From Christensenellaceae bacterium Phil7 (lineage in GTDB: Bacteria > Bacillota > Clostridia > Christensenellales > CAG-138): a stretch of DNA of 64,000 bases. Shown here piece after piece: positions 1 through 8,485 of the stretch. A program made the position numbers and the translations under genes. The stretch spans positions 42,767 through 106,766 of the forward strand of contig MSGV01000017.1 of assembly GCA_001940845.1 (NCBI GenBank), given 5' to 3'. The notes under the pieces were generated by a model. The model saw only the letters and a list, made by a program, of their open reading frames with translations, was not told where the DNA came from and did no database searches. Position 1 is the first letter of the stretch. Each line of letters begins with the position of its first letter.

Positions 1-343
1 GGAAATCTGTTCTCAATCCGTAGCATATCACAGGAACCCCATGATTGTCAACTAAATCCACCAATTTGAGCACCTGTTCGCGGGTCAGAAATTGCGCCTC
101 ATCCACGATAACGCAATCATATGAATTCGCATGGAGCTCGTCCCAATCGATATCATCAAACAGCACGCATTCCTCCATCAGCCCGCAGCGGGATCTGACG
201 GTATGAATCCCATCCCTTGTATCTGTGGAGGGCTTAGTCAATAATGCCCTCTGTCCACGCTCACCATAATTATATTTGACCATGATCGCCTGCGCCGTTT
301 TGGATGAGCTCATCGCGCCATATCGAAAATAAAGCTTTGCCAT
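1..343 (-). CDS. tdk: Thymidine kinase (5' part, cut by the window edge)
   Basis: Cytosolic salvage enzyme that phosphorylates thymidine to dTMP with ATP. About 114 codons are visible and the 3' end lies outside the window. The translation opens MAKLYFRYGAMSSSKT, a type II TK P-loop (GAMSSSKT), and later shows the Walker B/DEAQF-type motif VDEAQF near residue 85. The ATG at 343 is preceded by GGAGAG at good spacing. It is followed on the same strand side by the separate nucleoside importer, a plausible functional neighbour, but no shared transcript is evident. Confidence 0.93.
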   Translation of the reverse strand, partial: MAKLYFRYGAMSSSKTAQAIMVKYNYGERGQRALLTKPSTDTRDGIHTVRSRCGLMEECVLFDDIDWDELHANSYDCVIVDEAQFLTREQVLKLVDLVDNHGVPVICYGLRTDF

Positions 344-433
344 CTTCTCTCCGTCCAATCAAGATTTTATCATGATTCAGGAGGAATATGATCATTCCTC
401 CAAGCATTTCATCATATATTCACCGTGTCCGGC

Positions 434-1399
434 TCATCTGCTCCCCTTATCATAGGGTATCCCCTCCGCCTTGGGTGCTTTGGATTTGGATGATGTAAAT
501 GCAAGCACCACCATTGTTGCAATATATGGCAGAATATTATAGAAAACCTTGGGAATGTTCAGATCGTTCAGGAACGGAATGAGCATGACGGAATTTGCGA
601 CCTGCCTCAGGAAGGCAAAGAACAATGCCGCGAGGAATATGCGTACCGGCTTCCACTGACCAAAGATCATTACCGCCAGAGCGAGGAAGCCGAAGCCCGC
701 AACGCCGGTATGGCCATTGCAGTTTCCGTTCATAACGCCGACCGCATAGGCAAAGCCGCCCAACCCACCGAGCATGCCGGAAATCATCACCCCCGCATAT
801 CTCATTCTATAGACATTTATCCCGACCGAATCCGCCGCCTGCGGATGTTCTCCGCACGCACGAAGCCTGAGCCCAAACCTTGTCCTATACAGCAGGATAT
901 GGGCAGCGATAAGCACCAGCACGCCGATATAGACCGTAAGATAAGTCTGCTTGAAGAAGAGATCACCCACAACGGGGATCTGGCCGAGCAGCGGAATGCT
1001 CTTTATATAGAAATTTGTCGTGGTCGTGATGCCATCGCTCATGAAAAACATCTTGCTGATCAGCAGCACCAGTGCAGGCACAAGCATATTCATCGCCGTA
1101 CCGACTATCGTCTGATCCGCCTTCATGTTTATGGCAGCAAACGCCAGTGCCAGCGAATATATTGCGCCTGCTATAGCTGCGGCGGCAAGGGCAATCAGCA
1201 GTATGAGCTGCGCATTCATGCCGGTCGGATCGAGATAGTAGGTAACAAGGCATCCAAAGAATGCACCAAAGAGCATGATGCCTTCGAGCGCAAGGTTGAT
1301 AACGCCGCTGCGCTCCGCAAACATGCCGCCAAGCGCAGCCAGCAGCAGGGGTATTGCAACCGGCAGAGTATTTTGAACGAGAAAATAGACAACCTCCAT
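434..1399 (-). CDS. nupQ: Nucleoside ABC transporter permease (NupQ/YufQ type)
   Basis: Integral membrane permease of about 321 residues, BPD_transp_2 family. It shows many hydrophobic segments and the family loop 'AERSGVINLALEGIML' near the N terminus, typical of permeases paired with BMP-type lipoproteins. An upstream GTG at 1408 stays open but overlaps the SD. AAGGAGGAG sits about 10 nt before the ATG at 1399, so that start is preferred. It is the last gene of the nupN-O-P-Q operon, 5 bp after nupP. It forms the membrane channel with NupP. Substrate (purine or broad nucleosides) is inferred from the family, not visible here. Confidence 0.9.
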   Translation of the reverse strand: MEVVYFLVQNTLPVAIPLLLAALGGMFAERSGVINLALEGIMLFGAFFGCLVTYYLDPTGMNAQLILLIALAAAAIAGAIYSLALAFAAINMKADQTIVGTAMNMLVPALVLLISKMFFMSDGITTTTNFYIKSIPLLGQIPVVGDLFFKQTYLTVYIGVLVLIAAHILLYRTRFGLRLRACGEHPQAADSVGINVYRMRYAGVMISGMLGGLGGFAYAVGVMNGNCNGHTGVAGFGFLALAVMIFGQWKPVRIFLAALFFAFLRQVANSVMLIPFLNDLNIPKVFYNILPYIATMVVLAFTSSKSKAPKAEGIPYDKGSR

Positions 1400-1404
1400 A
1401 TGGT

Positions 1405-2553
1405 TCACTCCTCCTTATCAATATCAAGCTCTATCATCGGCGCATCAATTTCATCGGCGGTGATATTGCCTTCCGGCTTCGCATTCCCGGCACGCTTTCT
1501 GCGCCTTTTTCCAAGGACGAGCTCCCGAACAAACATTGCAAATGCGGAGAAATAGATGATGAATGCTATCATAACATCTATGATCTCCGGCTTATACGCA
1601 ACGGCCGCCGTGCCGCCCCTCTGTATGAACGAAACGAATATCGCCGAGAATACTATGCCTATCGGATGCGAGCATCCCAAGAGAGCCACTGCAATGCCAT
1701 TGAAGCCCTCCTCCGCAATGACGTTTATGGGCTCATATGTCATGCTTGCCCCCTGGATCGAGGATGGAGAAAGGATATAGAGCGCACCGCCCAATCCGGC
1801 AAGCGCACCTGCAATTATCATGGTGAGGATGATGTTGCGCCTGCTGTTCATTCCCGCATATTTTGCAGCGAACTTATTGAAACCCGTTGCGCGCAGCTCA
1901 TATCCGAAGGTGGTCTTGAAAAGCACTATAAACAGGAGCACAGCGAGCACAATTGCTATGATCGTTCCGATATTCAGGCTGCTGCCTCCTCCGCCTATCG
2001 AGGGAAGCTGAACGTTTTCCGGGATATAATTCGTCCTAGCCTTGACAGCAACATACATGACCGCATTGTTCCGAACCAGCTCGTCCACTATGTACATGCC
2101 TATATAGTTGAACATTATCGAGGTTATGACCTCGTTTATATTCAGCAGCGCTTTGAATATCCCCGGTATTGCGCCCCACAGCGCACCGCCTGCTATCGCC
2201 GCAAGGCAGCAGACAATCCAGTTTATCGGCCTGGGCATGGGAAGCATGAATGCAGCATACATTGCGCAGAACATGCCCATGGTGTATTGTCCCGATGCTC
2301 CGATATTGAAAAGCCCCATCCTATAGGCAAAGCCGACCGATAGACCGGTCATTATTATCGGCGTTGCATAAAACAGCACATCGGCCATTCTGGTAAAGCC
2401 TCTCGTCAGCACCGTTCCAAAGCCCGAAAGCGCATTTGCCGGAGCTGCGGCAAGCATTACTATGAATCCAAAGATCAATCCTATAGCAATGGCTGCCAGC
2501 GAGGGCAAAATGCCAAGCAGCAGTTTTTTTACTCCCCTATCGTTTGAATTCAT
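1405..2553 (-). CDS. nupP: Nucleoside ABC transporter permease (NupP/YufP type)
   Basis: Membrane permease of 382 residues with about eight to nine hydrophobic helices. It contains the family stretch 'YRMGLFNIGASGQYTMG' and a charged C-terminal tail. The ATG overlaps the nupO stop (ATGA), indicating translational coupling. It forms the permease heterodimer with NupQ. Length and operon order (lipoprotein, ATPase, two permeases) match BMP-family nucleoside importers of Firmicutes. Confidence 0.9.
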   Translation of the reverse strand: MNSNDRGVKKLLLGILPSLAAIAIGLIFGFIVMLAAAPANALSGFGTVLTRGFTRMADVLFYATPIIMTGLSVGFAYRMGLFNIGASGQYTMGMFCAMYAAFMLPMPRPINWIVCCLAAIAGGALWGAIPGIFKALLNINEVITSIMFNYIGMYIVDELVRNNAVMYVAVKARTNYIPENVQLPSIGGGGSSLNIGTIIAIVLAVLLFIVLFKTTFGYELRATGFNKFAAKYAGMNSRRNIILTMIIAGALAGLGGALYILSPSSIQGASMTYEPINVIAEEGFNGIAVALLGCSHPIGIVFSAIFVSFIQRGGTAAVAYKPEIIDVMIAFIIYFSAFAMFVRELVLGKRRRKRAGNAKPEGNITADEIDAPMIELDIDKEE

Positions 2554-4100
2554 GCCATTGCCTCCGTTTCCGCAGAATCATCGCGCTTGCTCCCCGCCAT
2601 ATAAAGGCCAACTTCACGCACATTCGTCCTTTCCGGGTCCAGCTCTCCAACGATCTCTCCGCCGTGCATGACCAATATTCGATCCGCGAGATTCATGACC
2701 TCGTCAAGCTCGAATGAGATAAGCAGCACCGCAGCTCCCCCATCGCGCTCACGCACTATGCAATTATGGATATATTCTATTGCGCCTACATCAAGCCCCC
2801 TTGTCGGCTGAACTGCGACCAGCAGGCTATGCTCCCTATCCATCTCTCTTGCGACTATGGCCTTTTGCTGATTGCCGCCGGACATGCTTCTCACGATGGA
2901 ATCGGAGCCCTCACCGCTGCGCACATCGTATTTTTTAATCAGCTCATCGGAATATTCCCTGATCTTCGCCCTGCGGATGAAGCCTCCGCGCTCGAATTCC
3001 GGCTGCCAGTATCGCTGCAATACCATATTATCTGCAAGGCTGAAATCCAGAACCAGCCCATGCTTGTGCCGATCCTCCGGTATATGGCTCATGCCTAATT
3101 TGCTGCGCCTCCTTATGGATGCTCTCGTGATATCATTCCCGCAAAGACCGATGCTCCCCGCGCTCGCTCTTTCAAGCCCCGTCAAAGCGGATATGAGCTC
3201 GGTCTGCCCATTGCCGTCAATGCCCGCAATGCAGACGATTTCTCCCGAATGCACCTTAAACGAAACATCCTTTACCGATCGCTTCCCCTTATGGGTTTTT
3301 GATGGAACGCTGAGCTTCTGCACATCCAATATGACGCCGCCCGGATGCGCCTTGGATTTTTCTACCTTGAGCTGAACATCCCTGCCAACCATCATACGGC
3401 TGAGCTCCTCCGGCGTGACAGCCTTCACATCGACCGTGCCCACGCATTTTCCCTTGCGCAGCACTGTGCATCGATCGGCCACCGCCATGATCTCATTCAG
3501 TTTATGGGATATGAAAAGAATCGATTTGCCTTCGGCAGCGAAGCTCCTGATTATCTCCATCAGCTCCGTAATCTCCTGCGGAGTCAATACGGCGGTCGGC
3601 TCATCGAATATCAGCACATCATTATCCCTATAGAGCATCTTGAGTATCTCCGTGCGCTGCTGCATACCGACGGAGATATCCTCTATCCTTGCATCCGGAT
3701 CGATTTGCAGCCCATATTTTTCGCTGAGGCTCATAACCTTCGCCCTTGCCTCCTCGATCCTCAGAAAGCCCGCTTTGGCGGGTTCTACGCCAAGAATGAT
3801 GTTTTCTAGTACGGTGAAGCATTCCACCAGCTTGAAATGCTGATGAACCATGCCGATGCCGAGTGCCGTCGCATCGTTCGGATTGCTTATATTCACGGCT
3901 TGTCCATTCATTCTTATTTCGCCCTGCTCGGGGTTATAAAGCCCGAACAGCACGCTCATAAGGGTGCTCTTTCCCGCACCGTTTTCTCCGAGCAGCGCAT
4001 GGATCTCGCCCTTCCTTATAGTCAGCGTGATATCATCATTGGCAACGATGCCCGGAAACTCCTTTGTGATATGCAGCATTTCTATTATGTTATTCTCCAA
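2550..4100 (-). CDS. nupO: Nucleoside ABC transporter ATP-binding protein, tandem NBD (NupO/YufO type)
   Basis: Two ABC ATPase domains in one chain of about 516 residues, the ribose/nucleoside class. The first has Walker A GENGAGKST, signature 'ISVGMQQRTEI' and Walker B 'VLIFDEPTAVLTP'. The second keeps signature 'MSGGNQQKAIVARE', while its Walker A (GIDGNGQTEL) is degenerate as usual for the second domain of this class. An ATG further upstream (4181) remains in frame, but AAAGGAAAGG sits just before TTG at 4100 and the alignment to homologues begins there. It energises NupP/NupQ. Confidence 0.9.
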   Translation of the reverse strand: MENNIIEMLHITKEFPGIVANDDITLTIRKGEIHALLGENGAGKSTLMSVLFGLYNPEQGEIRMNGQAVNISNPNDATALGIGMVHQHFKLVECFTVLENIILGVEPAKAGFLRIEEARAKVMSLSEKYGLQIDPDARIEDISVGMQQRTEILKMLYRDNDVLIFDEPTAVLTPQEITELMEIIRSFAAEGKSILFISHKLNEIMAVADRCTVLRKGKCVGTVDVKAVTPEELSRMMVGRDVQLKVEKSKAHPGGVILDVQKLSVPSKTHKGKRSVKDVSFKVHSGEIVCIAGIDGNGQTELISALTGLERASAGSIGLCGNDITRASIRRRSKLGMSHIPEDRHKHGLVLDFSLADNMVLQRYWQPEFERGGFIRRAKIREYSDELIKKYDVRSGEGSDSIVRSMSGGNQQKAIVAREMDREHSLLVAVQPTRGLDVGAIEYIHNCIVRERDGGAAVLLISFELDEVMNLADRILVMHGGEIVGELDPERTNVREVGLYMAGSKRDDSAETEAMA

Positions 4101-4247
4101 ACCGCACCTTTCCTTTCTGCCAATATGGCGGTCGATCAGCGGGCAATTCAGCGTGCCCGGCATGGATTTATAAGACCGCATGGAATAGCTGATGACGCAG
4201 CTTCCTGTGTAATCAGCTATTCCGGCGACCGCGCAGCATGATATTCT

Positions 4248-4273
4248 TTGGGGAAGGGTCTCCCCTTCCCCAA
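4248..4273 (-). terminator. Intercistronic stem-loop between nupN and nupO
   Basis: A perfect 11-bp inverted repeat (TTGGGGAAGGG with a 4-nt loop) lies 24 nt after the nupN stop. It has no U-tract, so it is more likely a 3'-end stabilising or partial-termination structure. Such structures allow more binding protein than ATPase and permease. Confidence 0.6.
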
Positions 4274-4296
4274 TTTGCCGTATACGGCTTCAGTAT

Positions 4297-5433
4297 TTAC
4301 CGAATGCACTCGATCTTGGTGATGGTGAGCTTCAGGTTGGAGGTCAGCTCGGCCTCTGTTGCATGACCTTCCGCATTCTCGATGGAGAAGGTTCTTATGG
4401 GAGCGATCTCACCGCTGACAAGCTGTGCGAAAACGGCATCATATGCGGCCTTATCAAAGGTATTGAATCTATCGAACGCATCGCCCTTTGCATCGCCGAT
4501 GACGGAGGTGGGCAGTCCAACGCCCTCATTGGCAGCGTTGAAATAGGTCGTCTTGCCGCCATAGGTGCTCTCAAAATCCTTTGTCTCATAAATGCTCTTG
4601 AGCACAGCCTGTACGGAAGCTGCGAGACCCTTGGTTGCAGAGGTGACAACCGTATCGCTATCATATCTCTGATCGACGTCAACGCCGATGACCTTGCCGT
4701 TTGCTTCCGCTGCCGCAGCCATGACGGATTTGCCAACGGAACCGCCGCACGCGAAGATGATCTCAACGCCGGACTGATACATAGCCGCAGCGGTCGCCTT
4801 ATTGCCGTCAGTCTCTGCGAAATCGCCGGTATAATGATACTTCACCTGGATATCGCCCTCTGCGAGCTTGAGCTCGGCTGCAGCGGCCTCGATGCCCTGA
4901 AGATAGCCGTAACCAAAGGCCTGAACTGCGGGCACGGCCATTCCGCCCATGAAACCAAGCTTGCGGTAGCCATCCATGACTGCGGCATAGCCTGCAAGAT
5001 AGCCGGACTGCTCCTCTGCATACATGACGGATGCGGTATTTTTCGCAGTATTAAATTCGGTATAGTCTGGGTTATGGGGAGTGCCGTCCAGAATGATGAA
5101 TTTGACGTTCGGATACTTGGTCTGCGCAGTGAAAACCGCCGGTTCGAAGAGATATCCGGGGCATACGACTATCTTTGCGCCCGAATCAACTGCGAGCTCG
5201 ATAGCTGCAAGATATGCATCATCGTTCGCATCCTCGGGCTTATAATATTTATTGGAAATTTTATGCGCATCCGCATAAGCCTTGACGCCCTCCCAAGCGC
5301 CCTGGTTGAAGCTCTTATCATCGATATTGCCCTTATCGGTGATAAGTGCGATATCAAAGGTGGTTCCGGTACATGCAAATGCAAACGGAACGAGCATCAG
5401 TGCCGCAAGCAGTACGGCAAGCAATTTTTTCAT
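4297..5433 (-). CDS. nupN: BMP-family nucleoside-binding protein (NupN/YufN type)
   Basis: Extracellular substrate-binding component of the importer, 378 residues. It has an N-terminal signal (MKKLLAVLLAALMLVPFAFAC) and a Cys as candidate lipid anchor. The lipobox is imperfect (Phe at -2, Ala at -3), so anchoring is probable rather than certain. The body shows BMP/PnrA features: 'ALITDKGNIDDKSFNQGAWEG' after the signal and 'EEQSGYLAGYAA' in mid-protein. The start is set by AGGAGGAT before ATG at 5433. First gene of the operon. Confidence 0.92.
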   Translation of the reverse strand: MKKLLAVLLAALMLVPFAFACTGTTFDIALITDKGNIDDKSFNQGAWEGVKAYADAHKISNKYYKPEDANDDAYLAAIELAVDSGAKIVVCPGYLFEPAVFTAQTKYPNVKFIILDGTPHNPDYTEFNTAKNTASVMYAEEQSGYLAGYAAVMDGYRKLGFMGGMAVPAVQAFGYGYLQGIEAAAAELKLAEGDIQVKYHYTGDFAETDGNKATAAAMYQSGVEIIFACGGSVGKSVMAAAAEANGKVIGVDVDQRYDSDTVVTSATKGLAASVQAVLKSIYETKDFESTYGGKTTYFNAANEGVGLPTSVIGDAKGDAFDRFNTFDKAAYDAVFAQLVSGEIAPIRTFSIENAEGHATEAELTSNLKLTITKIECIR

Positions 5434-5482
5434 TTTAATAATCCTCCTGATTTCCTCGGGATAAATCCCGCCGTCTGCATAC

Positions 5483-5488
5483 ATTATA
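5483..5488 (-). promoter_or_regulatory. nup operon promoter, extended -10
   Basis: On the minus strand TGGTATAAT forms an extended -10 (TGn-TATAAT), 50 bp before the nupN start. No good -35 hexamer is seen 16-18 bp upstream, which fits an extended -10 promoter. Confidence 0.55.
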
Positions 5489-5602
5489 CCAAGCTCCACT
5501 GGAAAATGGAAGCCCTTTTTGCTTTTTTTGGCAGGAATGAGGCAATTTTTTTGCTTTTCCGTGAAATCAAACCCGTTTGGTACGGAAAAATTAAATTGTA
5601 CG

Positions 5603-5631
5603 TTGAAAGACTTCGGATTTTGGATTATAAT
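5603..5631 (+). promoter_or_regulatory. Sigma-A promoter of the DUF5685-dnaJ operon
   Basis: TTGAAA at 5603-5608, exactly 17 bp spacer, TATAAT at 5626-5631, some 50 bp before the TTG start at 5684. Confidence 0.8.
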
Positions 5632-5683
5632 AAAGCTGTGAAAATGGAGTCTGTTTGCGAATAAAGCTATATGGAGGTCCTTC

Positions 5684-6529
5684 TTGTTCGGTTATGTTCG
5701 TCCCAATATCCCTGAGCTGCGCGTGCGTGAAAAGCTGCGCTATGATTCATGGTATTGCGGGCTATGCTATCGCTTGGGTAAGGACTATGGGGCGGCAGCA
5801 AGGCTCTGTCTCAGCTTTGACTGCACCTTCCTTGCTCTCATTCTGGGCTCGATGGAGGTTATGCAGCCCTACGAAATGAGGCACTGCCCCTTCAAGCCCC
5901 TGGGCAAAAAAAGAGCTGTCATTACCGCCGATTCGCCATCCATGGATTTTGCTGCGGCTTCCTGCATTCTGCTTGCAAAATACAAGCTGGATGATGATGC
6001 ATCCGATGGAGCCCGGCTTCGCAGCCTTGGCAAACTTCCGCTGCATTCCGCCATAAAAAAGGCTCAGCGGCGATATCCGCTGCTCGATGAAACGATCCGC
6101 TCGAATCTCCGCAAGCTTGCCGCCATCGAGAAGGCTCGCATTCCTTCGCCCGATCCCCCGGCCAATGCCTTCGGATCGCTCCTATCCGAATTGCTCGCGC
6201 TCGCTCCCGCCGATGAGGGGATGCTTCCGGTGCTCTCCGAGCTCGGATTCTGGATCGGCAGATTCATCTATCTGATCGATGCCTGGGATGATCGCGATCA
6301 TGATTCGAAGCATGGGCTCTATAATCCATTCCTGCTGTCAGGAGCCGATAGAGCCACGGCGGAATTCCTGCTCAATCTTTCCATAAATTCCGCGATCGAT
6401 GCTTTCGATCTGCTCGATATCCGCAGCGATGGCGAGCTCGCTTCAAATATCATAGCAGAGGGTTTATTTGCGGCCATGGATAGGATTATGAATAAAATTG
6501 AACCACTGCCAAAGGAGGAAAATGAATGA
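5684..6529 (+). CDS. DUF5685 family protein
   Basis: 281 residues, probably cytosolic, no signal peptide. The N-terminal part has conserved-looking cysteines (YCGLC near residue 27, CPF near residue 70), and the C-terminal half is helical with acidic and His residues ('DAWDDRDHDSKHG'). A metal-binding role is possible but not shown. The TTG start has GGAGG six bases upstream; no ATG fits. It overlaps dnaJ by ATGA. I recognise it as the DUF5685 family, whose function is unknown; the constant neighbour here is a J-domain protein. Confidence 0.75.
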   Translation: MFGYVRPNIPELRVREKLRYDSWYCGLCYRLGKDYGAAARLCLSFDCTFLALILGSMEVMQPYEMRHCPFKPLGKKRAVITADSPSMDFAAASCILLAKYKLDDDASDGARLRSLGKLPLHSAIKKAQRRYPLLDETIRSNLRKLAAIEKARIPSPDPPANAFGSLLSELLALAPADEGMLPVLSELGFWIGRFIYLIDAWDDRDHDSKHGLYNPFLLSGADRATAEFLLNLSINSAIDAFDLLDIRSDGELASNIIAEGLFAAMDRIMNKIEPLPKEENE

Positions 6530-7206
6530 ATCCTTATCAGGTGCTTGGCGTAAACGAAAATGCTTCCGATGAGGAGGTTCGTGCCGCCTACCTTAAATTG
6601 GTAAAAAAATACCATCCGGATAGATATACGGATAATCCCCTCAAGGATCTCGCCACCGAAAAGCTGAAGGAGATCAATCAGGCCTACGATAGCATTACAA
6701 AGCAGCGTGAAGGCGGGCGCAGCCAATCCTATACATCCAATAATTCCTCTTCCGCACGCTCGGAGCAAAGGAGCAATTATTCCAATTATTCGGGCAGCGG
6801 CAATAATTACGACGGCTACGGCTATTCCGGAGCCTATTCTCCCGAACTCCAACGTGTTCGCGCCGCACTCAATGTGAATAATCTGAATGAGGCAGCGGCC
6901 ATACTGAATGGAATTTCGGTACATAATGCGGAATGGAATTATCTTTATGGGCTCGTCTGCTTCCGCAGCGGCGATTATATGCGGGCAAGGGGCTATCTCG
7001 AACAGGCGATCAATATGGAGCCGAATAATGCCGAATACCGCAATGCCTATGATGTGCTTATGCGCCGCGGCGGACGCAAATATTATGCCTCCGATAATTC
7101 CGCTTCCGGGGATTCCTGCAATTCCGCCTGCAATATCTGCTCAACGCTCTGGTGCATGGATTCATGCTGCGAATGCATGGGCGGCGATCTGATAAGGTGC
7201 TGCTGA
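6526..7206 (+). CDS. J-domain protein with TPR-like region and Cys-rich tail
   Basis: 226 residues. An N-terminal J domain (about 1-65) carries the essential HPD at residues 30-32, so it should stimulate an Hsp70 ATPase. A Ser/Asn/Tyr/Gly-rich linker follows (about 70-105). Then come TPR-like helices ('AAAILNGISVHNAEWNYLYG' and 'YLEQAINMEPNNAEYRNAYD'). The last 27 residues hold eight cysteines, an unusual tail that could bind metal or a membrane. It lacks the DnaJ zinc finger and client domains, so it is a specialised co-chaperone, not DnaJ itself. It is coupled to its neighbours by ATGA and TGATG overlaps. Confidence 0.85.
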   Translation: MNPYQVLGVNENASDEEVRAAYLKLVKKYHPDRYTDNPLKDLATEKLKEINQAYDSITKQREGGRSQSYTSNNSSSARSEQRSNYSNYSGSGNNYDGYGYSGAYSPELQRVRAALNVNNLNEAAAILNGISVHNAEWNYLYGLVCFRSGDYMRARGYLEQAINMEPNNAEYRNAYDVLMRRGGRKYYASDNSASGDSCNSACNICSTLWCMDSCCECMGGDLIRCC

Positions 7207-7751
7207 TGAGAACAGTATCCCCCGCCGTAAAGCTTGCGCTTTCCGCAATGAGCACTGCGCTCGGAGTGCTCGCACTGTATGTCGCTTCGCTGCTCGGAAC
7301 CTCTCGCCTTGCGCTGATGTTTGCCGCCTCCCTAATGATCTGGATACCGCTCAAGGAAAAGACGGGTCTGCTCTATGGATTTTTGACCTATCTGGCCACC
7401 GCAGCGCTGACCTATCTGCTCGTGCCCGATAAACTCTATGTTGGAGCATATATCTTCTTTTTTGGGCTCTATGGCTTCATTCAGCTTGGCTTTGATTCTC
7501 TTACGAAGCTCCGGGCAGTATCATTTTTGCTGAAGTTCTTATGCTGCAATCTGATCGCCGGGCTTGCGCTCGGAATAGGCAGCCTGTTTTTTGATCTCGA
7601 TATCGCTCTAGCATCTATGCCCGGCTCATTTCCCCTATGGGCTATCATAGCGATATGTGAGGCCGCTTTCATCGCTTATGTGCTGCTCTATGCATTCTGC
7701 ACCCGTGTTTTCGATAAGGAGCTTAGAAAGCTGATAGTCAAGCGAGATTGA
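7206..7751 (+). CDS. Small integral membrane protein, unknown function
   Basis: 181 residues from the ATG that overlaps the dnaJ stop (TGATG). About five hydrophobic helices are seen: near 9-28, 33-50, 55-75, 78-95 and 105-125, plus a C-terminal one. Composition resembles S-components or small transporter-like proteins, but no diagnostic motif is seen. Last gene of the DUF5685-dnaJ operon, which ends at a strong hairpin. Function not assigned. Confidence 0.7.
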   Translation: MRTVSPAVKLALSAMSTALGVLALYVASLLGTSRLALMFAASLMIWIPLKEKTGLLYGFLTYLATAALTYLLVPDKLYVGAYIFFFGLYGFIQLGFDSLTKLRAVSFLLKFLCCNLIAGLALGIGSLFFDLDIALASMPGSFPLWAIIAICEAAFIAYVLLYAFCTRVFDKELRKLIVKRD

Positions 7752-7770
7752 TTTCATTATAGTATAGAAT

Positions 7771-7808
7771 AAGGCTCGCGGAAGCATTTTAACGCCTCTG
7801 CGAGCCTT
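7771..7808. terminator. Bidirectional terminator between convergent genes
   Basis: AAGGCTCGC and GCGAGCCTT form a stem with a roughly 20-nt loop, placed between the convergent membrane-protein gene and the MBL-fold gene. Confidence 0.7.
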
Positions 7809-7820
7809 CCTGATATGCTG

Positions 7821-8480
7821 TTATTCATCCCTGCCCGGTTCGAATGGGCGCAGAACGATGACCCTATCCACACCGAGACTTTCCTTCGTGATGGTCGCTT
7901 CGCACTCGCTCATTTTATATACCGAGCAGTCCTTTGCTCCCTCGATAAAGGGCTCAAGCGGGCATAGTTCGAAATTCAGCTTTGAATTCTTATAATGCAT
8001 CGGTATGACGACACCCGGTCTCAGAATATTGGCCAATTCTCTCGCCTGGAGGTCATCGATGGTATAGATCGCACCTATCGGCACGAGCAAAATATCTACC
8101 CGTCCAAGGCTATCCAGCAGTTCCTTATCCGGTATCTCGCCAAGATCGCCGCAATGCAGGATACGCATTCCATCCATATCAAAGGAGAACATGACATTCT
8201 CTCCCCGGGCGCTGCCCTTGGTGCAGTCATGATAGGTCTTATATCCCTTGATCTTTACACCTTTAACATCAAATTCTGCCTCTGTACGAATAAGTATCGT
8301 GCTTCCGGTCACCGATCCAAGATAATTGTGATCGTGATGATCGTGGCTTATCGTTACGGCATCCGCTTCTATCGGCGGAAGCTTAAACAAAACGCTGGGC
8401 GCAAACGGATCGGTCAGGATGCTTACCCCATTGGAATCCGTAAGCAGGAAACATGAATGCCCATACCATTTGATTTGCAT
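7821..8480 (-). CDS. MBL-fold metal-dependent hydrolase (UPF0173/UlaG-like)
   Basis: 219 residues. The metallo-beta-lactamase zinc motif HxHxDH appears as HDHHDH at residues 46-51, and a further metal motif 'HCGDLGE' follows near 115. It begins 'QIKWYGHSCFLL', typical of the UlaG-like L-ascorbate lactonase/UPF0173 group. Start ATG at 8480 has GGAGG 8 nt upstream; an ATG five codons earlier overlaps the SD. It lies 5 bp after the DALR gene and shares its promoter. Substrate unknown. Confidence 0.85.
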   Translation of the reverse strand: MQIKWYGHSCFLLTDSNGVSILTDPFAPSVLFKLPPIEADAVTISHDHHDHNYLGSVTGSTILIRTEAEFDVKGVKIKGYKTYHDCTKGSARGENVMFSFDMDGMRILHCGDLGEIPDKELLDSLGRVDILLVPIGAIYTIDDLQARELANILRPGVVIPMHYKNSKLNFELCPLEPFIEGAKDCSVYKMSECEATITKESLGVDRVIVLRPFEPGRDE

Positions 8481-8485
8481 AAAAA

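Noticed and set aside
710..2343. Long plus-strand ORFs (281 and 329 codons) opposite the nup permeases
   Set aside because: They are antisense shadows of nupQ and nupP with no SD, no known motifs and Arg/His/Cys-rich composition typical of reverse-frame reading.
4101..4181. Upstream ATG extension of nupO (27 codons)
   Set aside because: The extension reads unlike any ABC N terminus and has no SD, while TTG 4100 has one.
4363..5664. 433-codon plus-strand ORF opposite nupN
   Set aside because: It overlaps a clear BMP lipoprotein gene; no ribosome site or family resemblance.
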